NCBI GenBank assembly: GCA_000158135.1
Contig: DS999531.1
Span: forward strand, 1,977,086 to 2,023,042
Direction: 5' to 3'
Length of the DNA: 45,957 bases
Source of the DNA: Rhodobacteraceae bacterium KLH11
Lineage (GTDB): Bacteria; Pseudomonadota; Alphaproteobacteria; Rhodobacterales; Rhodobacteraceae
Shown in pieces: positions 8,601 to 16,443 of this stretch (its first letter is position 1; every line of letters starts with the position of its first letter). Under the pieces are notes generated by a model. That model had not been told where the DNA came from and did not search any database. It saw only the letters and a program-made list of their open reading frames with translations. The translations under genes were made by a program, and so were the position numbers.

Positions 8601-8630
8601 AAACAGCCCCCGAAGACGGGGGGCTGTTTT
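8601..8630 (-). terminator. Rho-independent-like terminator after sat-cysC
   Basis: A long perfect hairpin, AAACAGCCCCC / GGGGGCTGTTT around a short loop, lies 16 bases downstream of the sat-cysC stop. The minus-strand product ends GGCTGTTTG, with a short U-run. The symmetrical A and T flanks would let it work in both directions. Confidence 0.7.
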
Positions 8631-8645
8631 CAAGGCTTGTTTGGT

Positions 8646-10364
8646 TCAGTTGCCTGCAATCAGGCCCATGCTTTCCAGTTTCAACAGGACCTGATGGGCG
8701 CAGTTGTCGACCTCGACATTCTCGGTCTCGACGCTCAGCTCTGGGTTTTCCGGCACGTCATAGGGGTCGGAAATCCCGGTGAACTCTTTGATCTTGCCTT
8801 CGCGCGCCAGCTTGTAGAGGCCCTTGCGGTCGCGGCGTTCGCATTCCTCGATGCTGGTGGCGACGTGGACCTCGCAGAAGGCACCGAACTGTTCGACATC
8901 TTCGCGCACTGCACGGCGGGTGGTGGCGTAAGGCGCGATCGGGGCACAGATGGCGATCCCGCCATTCTTGGTGATCTCGGAGGCCACATAGCCGATGCGC
9001 CGGATGTTCAGATCGCGGTGCTCTTTCGAGAAGCCCAGTTCCGACGACAGGTTCTTCCGCACGATGTCCCCATCCAGCAGCGTCACAGGGCGGCCCCCCA
9101 TCTCCATCAGCTTGACCATCAGCGCGTTGGCGATGGTGGATTTGCCGCTGCCGGAAAAGCCGGTGAAGAACACGGTAAAGCCCTGCTGAGAGCGCGGTGG
9201 CTTGGTCTTGCGCAGCTCGGTCACAACCTCGGGGAAGCTGAACCATTCGGGGATTTCCAGACCTTCCGCCAGACGGCGGCGCAGTTCGGTGCCCGAGATG
9301 TTCAGGATGGTGACGTTGTCCTTGTCGGCGATCTCGTCATTCGGTTCGTACTGGGCGCGCTCCTGCACATAGACCATGTGTTTGAAATCGACCATCTCGA
9401 TGCCGATCTCGTCCTGATATTTGCGGAACAGGTCCTGCGCGTCATAAGGGCCGTAGAAGTCTTCGCCCTCGCTGTTCTTGCCCGGGCCGGCGTGGTCGCG
9501 ACCTACGATGAAATGGGTGCAGCCGTGGTTGGCACGGATCAGGCCATGCCAGACCGCCTCGCGCGGGCCAGCCATGCGCATCGCCAGATTGAGCAGGCTC
9601 ATCGAGGTGGTGGATGCGGGGTATTTGTCCAGCACGGCTTCGTAGCAGCGGACACGGGTAAAGTGATCAACGTCGCCCGGTTTGGTCATGCCGACAACCG
9701 GATGGATCAGCAGGTTGGCCTGCGCTTCCTTGGCGGCGCGGAAGGTCAGTTCCTGATGCGCGCGGTGCAGCGGATTGCGGGTCTGGAACGCGACGATGCG
9801 GCGCCAGCCCAGCTTGCGGAAATAGGCGCGCAACTCGTTCGGCGTGTCGCGACGGGCGCGGAAATCATAGTGAACAGGCTGCTGAATGCCAACCACGGGG
9901 CCACCCAGATAAACTTTGCCCGCCACGTTATGCAGATAGTTCACGGCCGGGTGGGCATCGTCATCGGCGCCAAAGACCTTCTCGGCCTCGCGGGCCTTGT
10001 CGGGTGTCCAGCGGTCTGTGACGGTCATGGTGCCCAGAATGACGCCTTCCTGATCGCGCAGGGCGATATCCTGACCCAGCTCAATCTGATCAGCAAAGTC
10101 TTCGCTGACATCCAGTGTGATCGGCATCGGCCAGAGCGTGCCGTCCGCCAGGCGCATATTCTCGACTACGTTGTCGTAATCAGCCTCGCTCAGGAAACCT
10201 TTGAGCGGGTTGAAGCCGCCATTCATAAGCAGTTCCAGATCGCAGATTTGCCGTGGGGACAGGTCCCAGCTGGTCAGGTCTGCGGCTTCAACCTTCAGTT
10301 TCTGGGCAGAGTCGTAGGAGACATATAGTTCAGGGATCGGAGCCAGATTGCTTAGCATCGTCAT
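8646..10364 (-). CDS. Bifunctional sulfate adenylyltransferase / adenylylsulfate kinase
   Basis: Fused enzyme of sulfate activation: ATP sulfurylase makes APS from sulfate and ATP, and APS kinase phosphorylates APS to PAPS. The 572-residue chain has a PUA-like N-terminal part, the sulfurylase motifs QTRNPLHRAHQ (194-204) and GRDHAGPG (288-295), and then a kinase domain beginning with the P-loop GFSGSGKST (402-410). This sat-cysC order is found in several roseobacters and replaces the CysDN heterodimer. No cysH, cysI or sulfate transporter gene is in the window, although a CysZ-like EI24 protein lies far away at 39012-39704. The start is ATG at 10364; Met3 is an alternative. A 201-base gap separates it from the cyclase gene upstream, so it may have its own promoter. 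Confidence 0.95.
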   Translation of the reverse strand: MTMLSNLAPIPELYVSYDSAQKLKVEAADLTSWDLSPRQICDLELLMNGGFNPLKGFLSEADYDNVVENMRLADGTLWPMPITLDVSEDFADQIELGQDIALRDQEGVILGTMTVTDRWTPDKAREAEKVFGADDDAHPAVNYLHNVAGKVYLGGPVVGIQQPVHYDFRARRDTPNELRAYFRKLGWRRIVAFQTRNPLHRAHQELTFRAAKEAQANLLIHPVVGMTKPGDVDHFTRVRCYEAVLDKYPASTTSMSLLNLAMRMAGPREAVWHGLIRANHGCTHFIVGRDHAGPGKNSEGEDFYGPYDAQDLFRKYQDEIGIEMVDFKHMVYVQERAQYEPNDEIADKDNVTILNISGTELRRRLAEGLEIPEWFSFPEVVTELRKTKPPRSQQGFTVFFTGFSGSGKSTIANALMVKLMEMGGRPVTLLDGDIVRKNLSSELGFSKEHRDLNIRRIGYVASEITKNGGIAICAPIAPYATTRRAVREDVEQFGAFCEVHVATSIEECERRDRKGLYKLAREGKIKEFTGISDPYDVPENPELSVETENVEVDNCAHQVLLKLESMGLIAGN

Positions 10365-10565
10365 CGGGAATCTCTTGTCGCAGTGTTGTTAGCTTTGATT
10401 TCAACGGGTGTTTGCAAGGCATGTGCCCCGGCCTGCGGGTGATGTCCATAGAGGGGCAGGAACAAAGGACGATATGAAGGGTTTTTTCCTGAATTGGTAA
10501 GAAATTCCTGTTTTCGCCTGTCTAGGGCAAAACAATCCCGTTGAAGTGCGCCGAAAGGTGCCCGG

Positions 10566-12221
10566 TCAGGCAATCTGTCCCAGGGGTGTCATCTGCGCCT
10601 CTAGCTCAGAGGCGTGTTTGACGGGCAGGGCAGGTACAGGTTCGGACACGCCGCGCAGCTTGAATTCGCGCAAGGCGTCGGGCTGGCATTGCAGCCCGGA
10701 TGCACCCAGTACCGTTTCTGAAACGAGCAGCTCAACGCCTAGTGCCTTGGTTTCGCTCTCCAACCGGCTGGCAACGTTCACGGCGTCGCCGATAATGGTG
10801 CGGGGCGCGTGTTTGGCCGCGCCTATTTCGCCCAGAACCAGATCGCCCAGATGCAACCCCATGCCAATGCGGACGGGGGCGCTGCCTTCGGTCTCAAGCT
10901 GCTGGTTGAACTGTTCCAGCGCGCGGCCCACGCCGATTGCCGCGTTCAGCCCGGCACGCGCCGAACTGCCCGCATCAGCCGTTTCGAACATCGCCAGCAG
11001 CCCATCGCCCATGTATTTGTCGACCACACCGCCCTGCGCCGTGATTGCCGGAACAATCGCATCGAAGAAACGGTTCAGAAGAAACACGATATCATAGGGC
11101 AGCTGCCCCGCTGTGCGGGCCGTAAATCCGCGCATATCCAGAAACAGAACCGCCAGTTGCCGTTCCTGCCCCTGACTGGCATGCCCACGGTCGCGTGTAC
11201 CATCAGGGCGAAAGACCCGAACCACGCTGAGCGGGTCTGTCGGGCGTATCTGGCAGGCAAGGCGGGTACCCGGCGCGGCACCAACAGCTTTCAGGCTGCG
11301 GGCCTCAACCTCGCTGGGCGGGTGCAACTGATCGGCACCATTCTCGACCACAACGCGACAGGTCGTGCAACGCCCCTTGCCACCACATAGGGCGGTGTGC
11401 GGGATACCATTTGCGCGCGACATCTCAAGCAAGGTCATCCCTTTTTCCGAGACGATCTCGGGGCCGTCCACATAGCGCACCCGCACCGAATGCCGCCGCC
11501 GCCACAGCTTGCGCCCGATATAGATCAGCGCGGTGGTTGCGAGGGCGGCCCAGAAAACCATCAAGGTGTAGTCCTCGACAGTGAGCAGGGTCTGGAAGGC
11601 CTCGGGCGAGGGCCAGTTATAATGCTCGATATACTGATCGCGCAGGCCGGGGTCGGCGAAATCTGCCCAGATGCGCCGCCCTTCGCTGAGAAGACCAGCA
11701 AGGGCAAAGCCGGGCACGAATACCGCAATTCCGATCAAATAGGGTTCGAACCTGCGCCACCACCGTGTCAGCCGCAGCCACAGATGCAGCCCGATACAGC
11801 CGTGTATCCAGACCAGCAGCAACAGCAGGCTTTGCATCCAGATCGCGGTGCTGGGCCACATCAGGATGATGATATACCCCATTTCATCATTCACCCCGAA
11901 AATCTCATGCGCGTATCTGGTGTGCACCAGATGTGCGATCAGTTGCAGCGGGATCAGCAGGCCCAGAACCACCTGCAACGCCACACTGAATGGCATCCTG
12001 AGGGTGCGGCGCTGCGCGATCGAGATCAGCGCCAGACCCGCGTGGATCAGCAATGCGGCATAGAGGATAAAACTGCCGATCCCGTGCCGGCTTATGGCCT
12101 GACGCCCATCCTGCACGTTATGCAGAAGGTCGGTGTGAAACAGGCCGAGGCCGATATTGATAAAGTGAAAAAACGCAAAGACAAACAGCACCAGACCGCT
12201 TGCGATCCTGAGCTGGCTCAT
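10566..12221 (-). CDS. cyaC: CyaC-type redox-linked adenylate cyclase (diheme anchor, 2Fe-2S, class III cyclase)
   Basis: A 551-residue membrane protein that probably makes cAMP from ATP. Residues 1-240 hold about six membrane helices with histidines placed like those of diheme cytochrome-b succinate dehydrogenase anchors (His19, His60, His97/100, His140, His146). Residues 245-338 form a [2Fe-2S] ferredoxin domain with ligands Cys279, Cys285, Cys288 and Cys323 (CGGKGRCTTC, then LAC). Residues 354-510 are a class III cyclase with metal Asp362 and Asp406, adenine-type Lys402, Asn482 and Arg486. Sinorhizobium meliloti CyaC has this architecture and is known as a quinone-responsive cyclase, so respiratory redox sensing is a strong inference. 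I chose ATG 12221; a TTG at 12251 with GGTGAG upstream would add ten residues. trxB lies upstream on the same strand. Confidence 0.88.
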   Translation of the reverse strand: MSQLRIASGLVLFVFAFFHFINIGLGLFHTDLLHNVQDGRQAISRHGIGSFILYAALLIHAGLALISIAQRRTLRMPFSVALQVVLGLLIPLQLIAHLVHTRYAHEIFGVNDEMGYIIILMWPSTAIWMQSLLLLLVWIHGCIGLHLWLRLTRWWRRFEPYLIGIAVFVPGFALAGLLSEGRRIWADFADPGLRDQYIEHYNWPSPEAFQTLLTVEDYTLMVFWAALATTALIYIGRKLWRRRHSVRVRYVDGPEIVSEKGMTLLEMSRANGIPHTALCGGKGRCTTCRVVVENGADQLHPPSEVEARSLKAVGAAPGTRLACQIRPTDPLSVVRVFRPDGTRDRGHASQGQERQLAVLFLDMRGFTARTAGQLPYDIVFLLNRFFDAIVPAITAQGGVVDKYMGDGLLAMFETADAGSSARAGLNAAIGVGRALEQFNQQLETEGSAPVRIGMGLHLGDLVLGEIGAAKHAPRTIIGDAVNVASRLESETKALGVELLVSETVLGASGLQCQPDALREFKLRGVSEPVPALPVKHASELEAQMTPLGQIA

Positions 12222-12314
12222 CCAGCCGCCGCGCCAAAGAGCGTTATCCAAAAAAGCTCACCTGTTCTTCGCGTTGTCAGGGCTGATCCTGATACGGCAC
12301 CGCGCGTCGGTCAA

Positions 12315-12343
12315 GACAGGCCTTGTCTTGCAGAAGGCCTGTC
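12315..12343 (-). terminator. Hairpin between trxB and the cyclase gene
   Basis: A perfect 10-bp inverted repeat (GACAGGCCTT / AAGGCCTGTC) with a 9-base loop lies 43 bases after the trxB stop. There is no clear U-run on the minus strand, so it may be a weak or Rho-assisted terminator, or an RNA-stability element in the trxB 3' region. Confidence 0.4.
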
Positions 12344-12385
12344 GCATCCTGTGTCCGGGGGCGAACCCGCAGGTTTCGGGCTGGA

Positions 12386-13327
12386 TTATTCGTTCTCGGC
12401 CAGGAACCGTTCCGCATCCAGCGCGGCCATGCAGCCCATTCCGGCGCTGGTGACGGCCTGACGATACACATGATCCGTCAGATCACCGGCCGCGAATACT
12501 CCGGGAACCGAGGTTTCGGTGCTGCCCGGTTTGGTGACGACATAGCCGCCCATATGGGTTTCCAGCGTGTCCTTGACCAGTTCGTTCGCCGGAGCATGGC
12601 CGATGGCAACAAAGACACCCTTGCAGGGAATTTCGGTGATTTCGCCGGTCTCGACATGTTTGACCCGCACGCCTTCGACCCCCAGCGGAGCATCGGTGCC
12701 GATCACCTCATCCAATTGATGGAACCACAGCGGCTCGATCTTGTCGTTCTTGAGTAGACGGTCCTGCAGGATTTTCTCGGCCCGCAATTCGTCACGACGA
12801 TGGATAAGCGTGACCTTGCTGGCAAAGTTGGTCAGGAACAGCGCTTCTTCCACGGCGGTGTTGCCGCCGCCGATGACCACGATCTCTTGCCCGCGATAGA
12901 AGAACCCGTCACAGGTGGCGCAGGCCGAGACGCCAAAGCCCTTGAATTTCTCTTCCGAGGGCAGGCCCAGCCATTTTGCACGCGCACCGGTGGCCAAAAT
13001 TACAGCATCAGCGGTGTAAACCGTGCCGCTGTCGCCCCTGGCGGTAAAGGGGCGCTGACTGAGATCCAGATCATTGATGATGTCGCCGATCACCTCGCAG
13101 CCCATGGCCTTGGCGTGGTCCTGCATCCGAACCATCAGATCAGGGCCCTGCACCTCGGTATCACCCGGCCAGTTTTCAACCTCGGTCGTGGTGGTCAATT
13201 GCCCGCCCGGTTCGATGCCTTGCACCAGAATCGGCTCCAACATGGCACGGCTGGCATAAACGCCTGCTGTGTATCCGGCCGGTCCCGATCCGATGATCAG
13301 AACCTTGGTGTGTCGTGTTTCGGCCAT
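12386..13327 (-). CDS. trxB: Thioredoxin-disulfide reductase
   Basis: Cytoplasmic FAD enzyme that passes electrons from NADPH to thioredoxin. The 313-residue protein has the FAD-binding GSGPAG (13-18), the redox-active CATC (Cys136 and Cys139), the NADPH-binding GGGNTA (153-158) and the late FAAGDLTD segment, all canonical for TrxB. The ATG at 13327 is preceded by GTGGGGG; an in-frame TTG five codons upstream is not needed. It diverges from an Lrp/AsnC regulator, an arrangement I recall as common in Alphaproteobacteria. The redox-sensing cyclase gene is next downstream, 164 bases away, and may be partly cotranscribed. Confidence 0.96.
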   Translation of the reverse strand: MAETRHTKVLIIGSGPAGYTAGVYASRAMLEPILVQGIEPGGQLTTTTEVENWPGDTEVQGPDLMVRMQDHAKAMGCEVIGDIINDLDLSQRPFTARGDSGTVYTADAVILATGARAKWLGLPSEEKFKGFGVSACATCDGFFYRGQEIVVIGGGNTAVEEALFLTNFASKVTLIHRRDELRAEKILQDRLLKNDKIEPLWFHQLDEVIGTDAPLGVEGVRVKHVETGEITEIPCKGVFVAIGHAPANELVKDTLETHMGGYVVTKPGSTETSVPGVFAAGDLTDHVYRQAVTSAGMGCMAALDAERFLAENE

Positions 13328-13502
13328 GGTACCCCCACTCAATCTGCCTCGGCGGACAATTTGTCCGGTGCGGATCGATATAGCGACCGCAGGGCAGAGC
13401 TTAAAGCCCCTTCCTGCTGCAAGGCCGCCCTGCGCTGGATGATTGGCATCGCGATCAGATGCGCATCTGGAATAACGATAATTGCGCAGTTGTGAAATAT
13501 TA

Positions 13503-13548
13503 TTGCGCCCTGCCGGGCTGCTGCTATAACAACTGAAAAACTCAGGAG
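13503..13548 (+). promoter_or_regulatory. Candidate promoter and RBS of the lrp gene
   Basis: TTGCGC (13503-13508) and TATAAC (13525-13530) have 16-base spacing, followed by AGGAG (13544-13548) six bases before the ATG at 13555. The elements are placed correctly for a sigma-70-type promoter with a short leader. The divergent 227-base trxB-lrp gap is a natural site for autoregulation by the Lrp protein. Confidence 0.45.
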
Positions 13549-13554
13549 CATTCG

Positions 13555-14055
13555 ATGGTCACGACCCGGTTGGATGAGATTGACCGCAAGATTCTTGCAG
13601 AGCTACAGGCCGACGGCCGTATGACCAATGTTGAGCTTGCCAAACGCGTAGGAATATCAGCCCCGCCCTGCCTGCGGCGGGTACGGACGCTGGAGGAAGC
13701 GGGCTATATCCGTGGCTATCATGCCGAGGTGAACGCCCGCGAGCTGGGTTTTGAAGTGCAGGTCTTTGCTATGGTCGGTCTCGAAAGTCAGGCCGAATCC
13801 GAACTCAGTGCTTTTGAAGACCGTTGCCGTGATTGGCCGCTGGTCCGTGAATGCCACATGCTGAACGGCGAGGTGGATTTCATCCTGAAATGCGTCGCAC
13901 CGGATCTGAGCAGTTTTCAGCAGTTTCTGACAGGTGAATTGCTGACCACGCCGAACGTGGCCAGCGTTAAAACCTCGCTTGTTATCCGAGGCGCAAAAGA
14001 CGAACCAGGCGTCCCATTTGACGTGCTGGAAGACCGGATGAACCGGACGGCCTGA
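13555..14055 (+). CDS. Lrp/AsnC-family transcriptional regulator
   Basis: A 166-residue DNA-binding regulator. Residues 1-60 form the winged helix-turn-helix typical of Lrp ([18 protein letters not shown], then ELAKRVGIS as the turn and recognition helix). Residues 65-150 form the RAM ligand-binding and oligomerisation domain, with the [16 protein letters not shown] segment characteristic of the family. Members respond to amino acids and often control the neighbouring divergent gene, here trxB. The start ATG at 13555 has a good AGGAG. The target is not shown by the sequence. Confidence 0.94.
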   Translation: MVTTRLDEIDRKILAELQADGRMTNVELAKRVGISAPPCLRRVRTLEEAGYIRGYHAEVNARELGFEVQVFAMVGLESQAESELSAFEDRCRDWPLVRECHMLNGEVDFILKCVAPDLSSFQQFLTGELLTTPNVASVKTSLVIRGAKDEPGVPFDVLEDRMNRTA

Positions 14056-14085
14056 TCCCGACCCGAGTTTGATCAACAGCGCACG

Positions 14086-14104
14086 GTGGCAGCATTGCTG
14101 CCAC
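14086..14104 (+). terminator. Short hairpin downstream of lrp
   Basis: GTGGCAGCA / TGCTGCCAC is a perfect 9-bp inverted repeat around one central base, 30 bases after the lrp stop and between the convergent lrp and Hint genes. There is no T-run on either strand, so termination is only a possibility. Confidence 0.35.
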
Positions 14105-14173
14105 GGCCAAGGATAAAGCCCAACTTAATAATATCTGCATGATGCCCCACATTTGCAGTAATCGTTAACCATT

Positions 14174-14956
14174 TCACGCTGTCAAAGCGTCAACTTCACC
14201 ATCTCCGGCCCGTGGCAGGAACAGCGGCCCAAAGTCATTCAGCGATTCGATATGTGAGAATAGATTCAGATAGATCGAACGCAAAGAGTGACTGATCGTG
14301 CGCACCGCATTGGTTCCCGGGTGATAGGTCTCGAACTGCAGCCCATCAACCCGAATCACGCAATGGCGTGCGACACAGATGTGGAACAGTTCAACCGGTG
14401 TTGGCGGCAGCGTTTCGATCACGCTTGTGCCGTCCTGAAACTCGTGAACCGGGGTCAGCATGGGTTGGCCTGCATGCAGATGGCGCATATGCGCCGGCGT
14501 GGCCAGCAATCTTGCGGCTGGCCCTGCGATGACCCCCGACATCGGTTTTTGCATCCCAAACGTATCGGCCATGATCCGGGTCAGTGGGCGTGTCCGCCCC
14601 CGCGAATCCTCGCGTCCCGGGATCAGCGTGACAGATCCTTTCCACAACACTGTCTGGGACGTTCCGTCCTGCGTAAGCACGTCGTCACCCGGCAGGAGGT
14701 CTTCGATTGCCATCGGACCTTGCGGTGTTTCCACCAATGAGCCGCGCGTGAACGCGCAAAACGCATCTTCGAACATTGGCAGCGCCGGAGCGATATGGCG
14801 TGTCTGCGAAACATCCCCGTTTTTCAGCAGAGTGCTGACCTCATAGCGCCGCAGCTGCGCCTTCTTGGTACTTGTCGGACGAGGCGCATCGCGCAACAGC
14901 GCTGAGGTCTCGACCGCATTTCTGGCCGCGCGGGCCAGAGAATTTGGAATAGGCAT
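14174..14956 (-). CDS. Hint-domain protein (Hedgehog/intein fold), probably splicing-inactive
   Basis: A 260-residue protein whose centre (about residues 66-210) matches the Hint_2 domain seen in many Rhodobacteraceae: a CAFTRGSLVETPQG opening (67-80), AIEDLLPGDDVLT (83-95), a later LTRIMADTFG block and a PVHEF / VELFHICVARHCVI segment. In autoprocessing Hint domains a Cys directly precedes the Phe of this opening; here that position is Ala68, with Cys one place earlier, so protein splicing or cleavage is doubtful. There is no signal peptide. In this clade such proteins are often surface- or RTX-associated, but nothing nearby shows a role. A strong AGAGGGG precedes the ATG. About 330 bases of apparent non-coding DNA lie upstream. 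Confidence 0.82.
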   Translation of the reverse strand: MPIPNSLARAARNAVETSALLRDAPRPTSTKKAQLRRYEVSTLLKNGDVSQTRHIAPALPMFEDAFCAFTRGSLVETPQGPMAIEDLLPGDDVLTQDGTSQTVLWKGSVTLIPGREDSRGRTRPLTRIMADTFGMQKPMSGVIAGPAARLLATPAHMRHLHAGQPMLTPVHEFQDGTSVIETLPPTPVELFHICVARHCVIRVDGLQFETYHPGTNAVRTISHSLRSIYLNLFSHIESLNDFGPLFLPRAGDGEVDALTA

Positions 14957-15283
14957 AATATTCCGTCCCCTCTAAATTCCGTCCGGGCAAGCTGACTCCC
15001 CAGGTGTTTTCGCCAGACGGTCTTGTTCTTTGTCTTTAATCGAGAGGGCAAACACAGCGTCGCCGTCGCAAAAGCACCGCGCCGTGAAGGAAAACAATCG
15101 TGTTTTGGCCAAGTTCCTGACCCCCCAGACAAACTCGTAAACTGCAGACGGCAATTGCCTGCGTGCACACGCTCCGACACATGGCCGCAATTTTGGGTTG
15201 CGACCGCACACACCGAACCGGAGCTTCATTCGATGCATGCATTGCCCATTGAGACCGGCAGCTGGTCTCGTGGGGTTGTCTTG
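14957..15283. other. Gene-free stretch upstream of the Hint gene
   Basis: No convincing gene is visible. Frames on both strands are open for up to about 100 codons, but none has a good start site or a recognisable product. GAGACC / GGTCTC (15251-15269) makes a 6-bp hairpin 14 bases after the stop of the 42-aa gene and may end it. The rest is probably the leader and promoter of the Hint gene. Confidence 0.5.
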
Positions 15284-15412
15284 TCAGCGTTTGGCGGCCA
15301 GACGGCGCGCAACCCTGACAGAGTGACTTGAAACCCGCTTCCAGGGCATTTCCGGTTCCTGGTCTCTGACAGCCGCAAGAACGGCATTGAGAAAGCGCGA
15401 TTTCGATTTCAT
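15284..15412 (-). CDS. 42-residue basic small protein
   Basis: A short reading frame in an otherwise gene-free region: ATG at 15412, preceded by GCAGGA at suitable spacing, and TGA at 15286-15284. The product starts MKSKSRFLNAVLAA, has a central EMPWKR and ends in a strongly basic VRVARRLAAKR tail. From memory, similar short proteins (an MKSRS-type start, a central MPW-R and a basic end) occur in Rhodobacteraceae, but I have no database confirmation. It has one predicted amphipathic helix, no clear membrane segment, and an isoelectric point that must be very high, which would suit nucleic-acid or ribosome binding. A hairpin follows the stop. Confidence 0.6.
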   Translation of the reverse strand: MKSKSRFLNAVLAAVRDQEPEMPWKRVSSHSVRVARRLAAKR

Positions 15413-15684
15413 TTTCTTTGTCCTGCTTCGATAGGGCAAACCGCCCCGGTTTCCGTTTATGATCTCAATCTGACGCTGATTTGCGGCGCCCGTAAGGCTG
15501 ATCCGGGATGAATTGAGGACAAAATGAAGGTTCCTGATACCTCTTGGTTGCCTTCACCCGTGCCCGGTTGCCCAAAATTTGGTTAACCGTCTGAGCATTG
15601 GTGAAAATTTGAGACGATTCTGACTCAGATAAACACAATAAATGTGGCAGAAACTGGGCAAGGCTGCCTTATTTGGGTCCAGAT

Positions 15685-16443
15685 TTACAATCTGATGGCC
15701 GAAATCAAGCGACCGTAATCGGCCTCATTGGCATGGGTTGAACGCCGGTAGGAATAAAACCTGTCGGGGTCGGAATAGGTGCAATGCCGGGTCCATTCTG
15801 CCTGGCCGATTCCGGCCTCTCGTAAACGGTGAAGACCGAAGGCGGGCAGGTCGAAATGCATCCTGTCCCCTTCGCCATTTGCAAAGAAACGTGCATTTTC
15901 GGCCGAGTCAGACAAGAAGCCATCCAGAAACTCGGGGCCGACTTCGTAGGCGCGTTGTGAAATCGAGGGGCCGATCACGGCGATGGTCTGATCCCTGCGG
16001 GCCCCCAAGGCCTGCATCGCGTCCAGCGTAGCCTCCAGAACCCCGTCCAAAGCCCCGCGCCAGCCGGCATGGGCGGCACCGATCACTTTTGCGTCAGGAT
16101 CGGCAAACAGGACCGGCTGGCAATCTGCTGTCAGAATTGTAAGGGCCAGACCGGGTGTTGATGTGACCACGGCATCCGCCCGGGGTTTGTCGCCGGTCAT
16201 GGGTTCATCCACCGTGACCACGGTTGGGGAATGCACCTGATGCACGCCGATCAGCGCATCGGGGGCAACCTCCATCGCGTCCGCGACACGGCGGCGATTC
16301 AGGGCTACGGCCTCAGCCAGATCGGAGGAACCGGTTCCACAATTGAGCCCCGAAAATATGCCCGAAGATGCCCCGCCCCGGCGGCTGAAGAAGCCGTGCC
16401 GCACGGGTGAGAGCATGTCTGAGGTGAGTATTTCCAATGTCAT
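15685..16443 (-). CDS. pgeF: Peptidoglycan editing factor PgeF (laccase-domain, YfiH family)
   Basis: A 252-residue cytosolic enzyme of the multicopper-polyphenol-oxidase-like YfiH family. In E. coli, PgeF corrects wrongly built peptidoglycan precursors (UDP-MurNAc-L-Ser); related proteins act on purine nucleosides. The metal ligands of the family are visible as His71 (HQVHS), Cys108 (TADCQP) and His125 (HAGWRG). RHGFFSRRGG near the N-terminus is also typical. Its start overlaps the MidA stop by ATGA, making it the last gene of an lgt-midA-pgeF operon. The 272 bases after its stop hold only a 20-codon frame of doubtful value. Confidence 0.93.
   Translation of the reverse strand: MTLEILTSDMLSPVRHGFFSRRGGASSGIFSGLNCGTGSSDLAEAVALNRRRVADAMEVAPDALIGVHQVHSPTVVTVDEPMTGDKPRADAVVTSTPGLALTILTADCQPVLFADPDAKVIGAAHAGWRGALDGVLEATLDAMQALGARRDQTIAVIGPSISQRAYEVGPEFLDGFLSDSAENARFFANGEGDRMHFDLPAFGLHRLREAGIGQAEWTRHCTYSDPDRFYSYRRSTHANEADYGRLISAIRL

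Noticed and set aside
8427..10328. 633-codon open frame on the plus strand
   Set aside because: It runs antisense through nearly all of sat-cysC, whose motifs are unambiguous. The product is a His/Ala/Gly-rich chain with no recognisable domain, as expected for the complement of a GC-rich gene.
11397..12461. 354-codon open frame on the plus strand
   Set aside because: Antisense to the cyclase and the end of trxB. Pro/Gln/His-rich product without a fold.
14161..14170. Single GTTAAC half-site near the end of the Hint gene (also one near 15582)
   Set aside because: Lone half-sites without a second TTAA at the right spacing are common by chance; only the paired site at 38229-38244 is reported as a CtrA box.
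15036..15331. Overlapping 68- to 102-codon frames in both directions upstream of the Hint gene
   Set aside because: No RBS at the starts, no conserved pattern, and they exclude each other.
15524..15586. 20-codon frame with a GAGGAC ribosome-binding site after pgeF
   Set aside because: The RBS is good but the product (starting MKVPDTSW) is too short and shows no feature. It could be a leader peptide but nothing follows in frame to be controlled.
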